Shown here: positions 56,254 through 64,000 of the stretch, piece after piece
Layout of the letters: each line of letters starts with the position of its first letter
Numbering within the stretch: the first letter of the stretch is position 1
NCBI GenBank assembly: GCA_905250125.1
Contig: CAJNOL010000058.1
Coordinates: 220,109-284,108, forward strand
Length of the DNA stretch: 64,000 nucleotides
Source: Rotaria sordida
Lineage: Eukaryota; Rotifera; Eurotatoria; Philodinida; Philodinidae
Direction: 5' to 3'
Made by a program: the position numbers and the translations under genes
Notes under the pieces: model-generated
The model's database searches: none
Told to the model about the DNA's origin: nothing
The model's input: the letters and a program-made list of their open reading frames with translations, nothing else

Positions 56254-57357
56254 TTATGTATCCATGGCAGTAGTATTTGATACATGTTTGGATAAATATC
56301 GTTTAAATGATTCATCTTCTTGATCCAAATCATCCTGATCTTTATCTTCATCGTCATCATCATCATCGGTTTCTTCATCATTATGAATATCATCATATCT
56401 AATACGTTTTTCACTAATAATACTTTGTTCGGTATTTAAATCTTCTTTTAATCGTTTTAAATCTTTTTCATGTTTATCATTTTCACGTTTTAATTTTTTT
56501 TCTTGCCATTTATTATATTCAACTTTATAAACATGTTCATATTCATGACATGCATCATTAATAGAATCAAAAAATTCTTTACAACCATCACCTGTCATTG
56601 AACTAAAACCAACACAACGTAAATTTGAATAAAATTCATCTAATACAAGACTTAATGATCGACATAAATCTGTTGAATATGAATGTTCTTGTTCAATAGC
56701 TGATTGAAATAATTCAAAATCATTCATCCATTCAAGTGCAAAACGATGATGAATTATATCAGTTTTATTTAATACAATTATAAATGGTAAACGATATTTG
56801 TAAAGTATTGATACAGCATAAAGCATATTTGACATAAATGTTATTGGATTTGATGAACGTGGTGTATCCATTATATAAACAACAATTGTTGGATAAGTTG
56901 CACCTAATGTTTCAGTTATAATAGTACCTGATGCTGACCATGTGAATACTTCTATTTGACCGGGTGTGTCAAAAAGAAAATAATTATATTTTGTTTGATT
57001 TTTATTTAATATTGATAATAATTGATCAAATGTCATTGAAAATAAATTCAATGATGTTACAATTGCACCATTTGGACCAAGCCTATATTGCTTCATAACT
57101 TGTTTATAATTGACTGTATCACGAATATCAACATTACATGGATACGGTAATTCATGTACAGCTGGATCAAGATTAACAATATAAGGTGGAGTTTGTTCAC
57201 CATGTAAATAAGCATTTATACGTTGTATAAATGTTGTTTTTCCTGAACCAGCCATACCAAGTACAAGTATACATACTGGAAGTTTTGGTTCAGTACTTGC
57301 GCTTGTCGTTGTCGGTGGTGGTGGCGGTGGTGGACTTGCTGTGGATTCTGTTTCCAT
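56254..57357 (-). CDS. GPN1: GPN-loop GTPase 1
   Basis: Single uninterrupted 367-aa frame, near the human length (374). A Pro/Thr-rich start leads to the P-loop GMAGSGKTT (about residues 34-42) and switch '[19 protein letters not shown]'. The family-defining GPN loop is in 'YRLGPNGAI'. G3-like '[12 protein letters not shown]', 'NKTDI' (G4) and 'GFSSMTGDG' (G5-like) follow. The tail is charged and Asp-rich. GPN1 works with GPN3 in cytoplasmic assembly and nuclear import of RNA polymerase II. The gene has no introns, unlike most neighbours. ATG 57357 is the first in frame and gives a family-like N-terminus. Confidence 0.96.
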   Translation of the reverse strand: METESTASPPPPPPPTTTSASTEPKLPVCILVLGMAGSGKTTFIQRINAYLHGEQTPPYIVNLDPAVHELPYPCNVDIRDTVNYKQVMKQYRLGPNGAIVTSLNLFSMTFDQLLSILNKNQTKYNYFLFDTPGQIEVFTWSASGTIITETLGATYPTIVVYIMDTPRSSNPITFMSNMLYAVSILYKYRLPFIIVLNKTDIIHHRFALEWMNDFELFQSAIEQEHSYSTDLCRSLSLVLDEFYSNLRCVGFSSMTGDGCKEFFDSINDACHEYEHVYKVEYNKWQEKKLKRENDKHEKDLKRLKEDLNTEQSIISEKRIRYDDIHNDEETDDDDDDEDKDQDDLDQEDESFKRYLSKHVSNTTAMDT

Positions 57358-58803
57358 CTAAAAATATTAAATTCTATAAAGGATTTATACTAATCAATGA
57401 CTCACAAGTGTATCCTTAGGAAAGAGAAATATATTAAAATTCATTTAAAATCTCAAGAAAATAGTTTAACAAAACTAGCTCTGATTCTTTGCTTAATAAT
57501 AGACTTCTTTTTCAAAATAACACATTCGAAAGTAGCATGTATCATAAAATTAAAGTTCAAATTCTATATCAAGACTTTAAAATAATCATGCCTCTCATAC
57601 TAAAAAGATAAAATTTTTGTCAATTTTCATAACTATCTTATGCAGAAAAAAAAATTAATCATGTTGGTGGCTCTGATATTTTCTCAATAACCATTTATTT
57701 GTTTCTTTTTTTTCTGAAGAAAAAAAAAATCAAACAACGAGATAAAAGAGCGAGCGCAAGTCTGCAAAATAAGAGACAAACGATAATTTCATAACAATAT
57801 AATGGTTGAATAGGCTTATAGAGCAATATAATGATTCTTTGAAAAACAAACGGAAAAAACAAAAACAAAAACAAACAAAATCGAACCGAACACACTAAAA
57901 GAAACGGAGCGCGTACAATCTAGCAAATCTTTAACTTTTATCTCCTGTTTTTTTTTTCTTTTACGAGACTCACGTAGTTGTATAATCATTCTCAAAAAAA
58001 AAAAAATTTTTTTTTTTCAACAACAAACAAAGAAGTAACGAAAAAGATCTCATCGATAAGAGCACGCGGGCACACGACTGATATAAAATGGTAGATGATT
58101 TGCTTTAGAAACAAAACAAAACAAAAAAAAAAAAGAACTCCTCTGAAGTGTACACATATAATAATAAATCAAAAAACCAAAAACAGAACTAGTTAGTCTC
58201 GACAAAGACGTAAATAACAAACAGTTAAGATTGTTCGAACGTATACATACACACGCACACACACATAAATAAAGCTCAACGAGACAACTGACAAGAGATC
58301 GAAGTTTTTGTTTTAAACTAGTTCATTAACAAAACAATATAGTTCAACCAAAACAATACGGTATATACACATAATGAGAAGAAAGGAAGAAAGAAAGAAA
58401 GAAAAAAACACTCATGAGAGAGGAAACAAGAAAAACAAAACAAAAAGTAATAGTATTGCATAATGATAACCGATAATTCACCCTTGAAATTTAGTTTTTC
58501 TCTCAGAGTTTTTAATAGATACAGAAGTCATAACAAACCCAATAAGAATAAAGAATAATATGTTTATGAGTAGATAAAGAAAAACATACAGAAAAAAACA
58601 GACATTGACGTAGAAAATAAGAGGGTGGGAAGGGAAGGACGAGAAGGAAGGCTTTTTTTTTCTAAATAGTTAGACAATTTGAGCAAACATGGACAAGTAA
58701 ATAAATAATGTTTGGAGAAAAAGAGAACAAATCACAGTTTTTCGACGTGACACTAAAGACAAGACATACGAATATTGTTTCTTCTTATGTTATTGTGTCG
58801 CTC
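57358..58803. other. Intergenic between GPN1 start and vigilin stop
   Basis: 1.45 kb containing the GPN1 promoter side and the vigilin 3'UTR. It includes an A13/T12 junction at about 57996-58018 and CA-rich and GA-rich simple stretches (58250-58265, 58380-58405). No gene seen. Confidence 0.45.
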
Positions 58804-60844
58804 TTATTTATTTCGTTTTTGAGGACCCCAAATAACTGGTATTGTATTCACTGTTGTTTGTGGCACTTGTGATGAACTATCATCTGTTGATAATGTGAGA
58901 CCATTACTGAACAATGGATATTCGCCTGAAAAAATAAAACAAAAAAACCGAAAATTTGATTTCTTATTTACAGAAATTTTTTTATAAATTATTTCAAGCT
59001 CAAAATACTATAAAATAACGAATCTTATTAAGATTTTTTTTTGTGTTGATTTTCCGACAAACTATATTTTGTTTGTTTTATGAAAAATTTTGTAAATCCT
59101 TTTTTCTTTGAAGAAAGTATAAATGCGCATATGATTCTCTTCGAAAGGTTAATATTAATTATGGATAGTGTCAAATTAAATTTTTGTTCCATTTCAACAG
59201 TTACAATAATCGTCAAAAGTCTCACTACCACATAAAAAATATCTAAATTCGACTCTTTTTGCCTGATATTGTTATTGGAAACATAGTAGGGTAAACTCTA
59301 ATTGCTAGTACAACTACGGAGTTGATCGATCTCCGTATATTAGATATAGAATAAAAGCACTATTTTTTTCTGTGAACCTCAAAAAAAAGCGTTTTAAACA
59401 TTTTTATAGTTCACTACTATTTCAAAGCATCCTTTTATTGGTAAATAAAGTCGTACATATCTTTACTATGTCACATATAGGAAACATCTATCTGTTGTTA
59501 TTCTGAAATGTAGTGACATATTCAATATCTGGAACGGTCTTCACATAGATTTCAACTTCATCAATGGCTATAATTATGAAATTCTCAAGAAATACTTGAT
59601 TAAAGTAAACAACTCATTATAGAAAATTTTTTGAGGCAAATGGAATGATGTTTATTATCACTGAAATTTTTTTTTTTTTTTGTCAATCTTACCCAAATCA
59701 TCTCGATTAGGTGCCATAGTAGTTGATGTTTTCATTGAATTTTCATGTTCATTACGTTGTTGTGAATAATTATTTTGTTCATATTCATTATCATATTCTT
59801 TTCCATTAGTCCATGGTGCATTTTTAACTTGAAATGATGCTTGTCGTTGTTGTTTTTTATTTTTATTTTCATTGATTACTTTAACATTATTAGTTGTTGA
59901 TCGATCTTGTTGAATATTTGATGATTGTTGACCTAATATTGAATCATTTTGATTTTGTACATTTGTTGTTGGTCTATATGGAAGATCTTGAAGATAATCT
60001 TCTTCTAATAATAATAAATGATCAATACAAGCATCAATTTTTTCTTGATCTAAACCCATAACATGTACTTTATCAGTTTGATTATTAGCTTGAAATCTAA
60101 TTTCAACATTATATTCTTTCATAATTTGTTGTAATTTTTGTCCACCAGTACCAATTATACGTGCATGTGTACGTGGATCAATTTCAATTTCCATTGTTAT
60201 TTTAGCTTCAAAATCTTTAATTAATTGTAAAATTTCATTTTGACATGCTAATATTTTATCTTCATAACCAGTTAAAATAATTTCAACATCAGATAATGAA
60301 TTTGAATTTTGTATTATTTCATTTGATGATAAATTATCATCTTGTTGTTCATTATTATTATCTATTATAGATGATGTTGGTACACTAGTTGATGATTGAT
60401 TATTACTAACATCAATTTTAACATCATATTTTTGTCGTAAATTATTTATTGTTTTACCACGAAAACCAAATATTAATGAACGATGTTCAGGTTTAATTGT
60501 AAAATGTATTTCATGTGAACGTGCTTGTTTATCAGCTTGATATTTTTCATATGATTCTAATAATTCATTTTTAATACCTTCAACTTGTTCACGTTGACCT
60601 TTTAATTGTATTGTATTTTGTGATGAATTAACAGGTGGAAATGTAACATGAACATCAGGATATTTTTTAATTAATAATTGTAAATTACTACCATTTTTAC
60701 CAACTAATATACCATGTGCTTCATATGGTATATCAACTGAACTTTCACTAGGTATCATTTTTTCTAATGCATTCATTGCTTTATCAATATCATCTGAACG
60801 ACCTATTAAACGAACAATATCTTTTTGTTTATCATCATCATCAC

Positions 60845-60880
<36 letters not shown>

Positions 60881-63800
60881 CTTGTTCATCTTTTTGATTA
60901 TTTCCACGTGGTGGAAATTTAATTTGTACATTATATTCTTTTTGTATTGGTTGAATATATGTACCACCTTGTGCAAGTAAATAACGATGATGACGATGTG
61001 GTATAATCATTTCTTTTGTTATTGTATTTTCCCATGTATCAATTAATTCTTCTAAACGTTTTCGTACTTGTTCAACTATATCTTTTGGTCCACGTAATAA
61101 AACTTGATCTGAATTTGTATTACGTTCAGGTAATTTAATTAACATATCACCATATTGTTGTTGTAAATCATTTAATAATTTACGACGATTTTGAAAAAAT
61201 CGACTATGCCATTTAGGATCAATTGTTATATATTGTTCAATGGAATTTTCAATTGATACATTTAATTGATTAACATGTTCCTCAAGAACTTTTCGTGCTT
61301 TATCAACATCATTTTTTTTACCATTTAAACGTATATGTGTTGAATCTTTATTATCATCCATTGATGGTACATCAAGTCGAACATCAGGAATTTTTTCACG
61401 TAAACGTTGAATATTTGCACCACCTTTACCAATTAACATTGGATATATACGTTTTGGTACTTCAATTTCTATTGAATAAAGATCTTTGACTTTTTGTTGT
61501 AAAAATTTTGAACATTTTTCAACATCATCTTTATCACCATGTAATATAACTTTATCACTTTTACCATTAGCTTCAGGAAATGTTATTTGAATATTATTAA
61601 ATTTTGAACGAACTTCTTCTAAATTTTTACCTTTGGAACCAATTATTTGTGGATAATATTGAGGATCAATACTTAAATCAGTTGTACGTTCATTTGCCTA
61701 AAATTTATTCAATAAATAATTGATTTCTATTTAGAAATATAATTAGATTTAATACTTTTTTTTTTTTTTGAAAAATATATCCGTCTTTTGATTATGATAA
61801 TCATCTATTATGGACTTTTCAACAAAAATTTCTATGAAAACATCGTATAGGATAAAATAACATTCGAAACTAAGTTATATTAAATAACTACTATTGCTTA
61901 AGTCTTGAACTTTACATATAAGAAGAACATCTCTGTACAATTTATTTGTATTCTCTATATATCTGATGGATCTATAGAAATTAAGAATTTGAGTTGGTCT
62001 TGTCTATCAGTTCTGATCATACTAAATATGAACAACATGAGACCAGAATCGAAACTGAGATTAAGATGAACATTTTCTATAGTCTTGTACTAAAAACTAC
62101 TAGCCTCCTCATGTCTAATTCATACAAGTTGAAAGATTAGTAAAATGTTTATTTCATTTCGATAGACTGAAATGGGGATGTTCAGGGATTTAAGTGCATA
62201 TAAAAAAAACCTGAACATGATAGACATATCCTTGACGTATCGATCTCGATCCTAGGAGTTGTAAGGCTAAAATTCTTTAGACATCGTTCCGAAATTCTAA
62301 TACATGTGAATGAAAGACTACTTCACTAATGTCGATTTAACATATAGTTAAAGAATTATACGGACTATAAACTGGGGTGAATTGCCCGAAATATGTACAA
62401 ATTTTTCAAGCAGGTCAAGAGAGTTTTCAGTTTTTTAAAGGTGTATAAATAATGTTCGTCTGAGTCTTTTAAGATAGCTTGACGTAATTGTATTAATTAA
62501 ATAATCAATTTTATAAGAAATAAATTAATTAAAATGAGTCTTCTATGACAGAGAGAGCTTTACAAATCAAATTTTTTTTTTCAGCGAAACTTTTATTTTC
62601 ACAATGTCAAATTTCATCTTATAGATTTCCTTCCTATGCGTCTGCTTTATATACACACAGACAAATTTTTTGAAGATTCTTAACTATGACACATTGAATA
62701 CTATTACGTGATTTCTTCATTGGTTATTTTTTTCGTTTGTGAAATCTTACCAATTTTTTAACTCGTTCTATTAATAATTGTTTTGCTTTTTCTACATTTT
62801 CTTTTGTACCCATTAATTTAACAAGTCGATCTTCATCAAATGGAAATTTAATATCACATCCTGATTGTTCTTGCAATTCAAGTAAACGTATTTGATTTTT
62901 TCCAATTAATTGTTTATAATATTGTGGATCAATTTCCATTTCTGCATATGTTGTATTTTTAGTTTTAAATTCATTAATAACTATTTGTATTTGATTTCGT
63001 ACATGCTCAACTTCTTCTGGTGGACCTTCTAATGAAATATGATCCTCACGAAATATTATTCGTACATTTGGATATGTTTTTCGTAAATTTTCAATATCAT
63101 TATTACGTTCACCTCTAACTGTACTATGCATCCAACGTGGTGCATCGACTTGTACAGCAGTTAATGAATTAGCCTAATTAAAAAAAACAATAAAACAATT
63201 TATTTTGAAATTTTAAATAAAAAGAATTGGTTTTTTCACCATTTTATAAATCATTGTAATAGCTTCACCAATTTTAGCTGTTTCACCCATAACTTGAATT
63301 GTTGTTGAATGTTCTTCTTGATTTGGTATACGAACAATAACATTTGTTTTATCGAAAATTTCTTTTAAACCAGCACCTTTTTTACCTAATATAAAACGAT
63401 GTTGTTCACAAGGTATTTCAAGTGGAAATGTCATTATTTTTCCTTCCTAAAGAAATTATTCAATACAAAAAAAGAATTAAAAAAATTTCTTTTTACCAAA
63501 TTTTTATAAAATTGCATAATTTTTTCTTTAGCTTGTTCAACTGGTTCACGTTCACCACGTATTGTTATTTCATCTGTTTGTTTAATTGGTGGTGGTAAAT
63601 CAATAGTTACATTTAATTGTTGATGTAAATCATCAACAAGTAAATTTCGTATCCATGGATGATATAAATATGGTATTGATAAACGTTCAAAACCTTTATT
63701 TAATTGTGTATGATATAAATCAAGAATTCGTTGTTCACATAATTTAACATTATCTTTTGCACCTTTTACAATTATTGCATTTGATTGACTATCTTGTGGT

Positions 63801-64000
63801 GGTACAGTTATACGTGTTAATGTTTCTTGCTCTAAAAGTTTTAATGTTGCACCACGCGGGCCAATTATAAAACGATGAAAATCTAATGGGATATTAACGG
63901 GTAATTGAACAGGCCTTTGAATTTCACGAAGAATTTGTATTTGTGCTGCACGTACATTTTCAGGTCGACCTGTTATTGTCACTATTAATGTTTGATCTTT
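58804..64000 (-). CDS. HDLBP: Vigilin (HDLBP), multi-KH RNA-binding protein, 5' end missing
   Basis: Five exons are in the window (64000-63497, 63446-63240, 63173-62751, 61697-59693, 58925-58804). They are all in phase, giving about 1,087 residues, with the N-terminus beyond the right edge (human protein about 1,268 aa, 14 KH domains). About a dozen KH repeats can be counted. Canonical GxxG loops are 'IGPRGATL', 'LGKKGAGL', 'IGSKGKNL', 'IGKGGANI', 'VGKNGSNL', 'FGFRGKTI' and 'IGTGGQKL'. Several others are degenerate (STVRGERN, IGKNQIRL, QNRRKLLN), as is usual for vigilin. A disordered tail ends 'VIWGPQKRNK'. Vigilin binds tRNA and mRNA at the ER and on polysomes. One 2-kb exon holds most repeats. 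The 1.05-kb intron (61698-62750) and the 767-bp last intron show no gene. Confidence 0.94.

Overview
The window is an AT-rich animal nuclear sequence. Its genes are split by short (about 45-100 bp) GT-AG introns with T-rich acceptors, the proteins carry many low-complexity N/Q/S/T/K runs, and some introns are swollen by repeats. A ciliary dynein assembly factor, HP1, PLK1, katanin and a cysteine dioxygenase make it metazoan. The compact genes, base composition and a bacterial-type domain inside a nuclear gene fit a bdelloid rotifer (Rotaria/Adineta-like), but that placement is inference. Exon models below were assembled by hand from splice motifs. For each complete multi-exon gene the exon lengths sum to a multiple of three, and the phase agrees at every junction.

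Layout. 1-1900: no gene, but a diverged direct repeat. 1907-2410 (+): small one-pass membrane protein. 2478-7383 (-): large lysine-rich protein with a signal peptide and five copies of a VGWxYRYR motif; I do not recognise this family. 8854-13318 (-): katanin p60. 13610-17367 (-): mitochondrial EF-Ts, with a Uma2-like nuclease-fold domain inserted as one symmetric exon and an intronless cysteine dioxygenase gene (14119-14775, +) nested in its last intron. 17866-21075 (-): RBBP5. 21256-26189 (-): ORC2. 27470-29266 (-): Pro/Asn/Ser-rich protein with a tandem repeat that holds an assembly gap. 29772-32586 (-): TMEM41A-like VTT protein. 33070-35425 (-): Gln/Asn-rich possible Mastermind-like co-activator. 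38925-41654 (+): DNAAF1. 42280-46669 (+): PLK1. 49428-50280 (-): HP1. 56254-57357 (-): GPN1. 58804-64000 (-): vigilin, 5' end outside the window.

The genes are mostly unrelated housekeeping genes: microtubule severing and cell cycle (katanin, PLK1, ORC2), chromatin (RBBP5, HP1), mitochondrial translation (EF-Ts), Pol II assembly (GPN1), RNA binding (vigilin), lipid handling (TMEM41A) and cilia (DNAAF1). There is no operon logic.

Two things stand out. The first is the EF-Ts gene carrying a 206-codon phase 0-0 exon that reads as a bacterial Uma2 domain whose metal-binding Asp has become Ser. The second is the VGWxYRYR repeat protein. Beyond these, large introns and intergenic gaps hold at least ten separate fold-back (long inverted repeat) elements, two copies of a tRNA-derived SINE, and a TTGAA-pentamer satellite bounded by inverted repeats.
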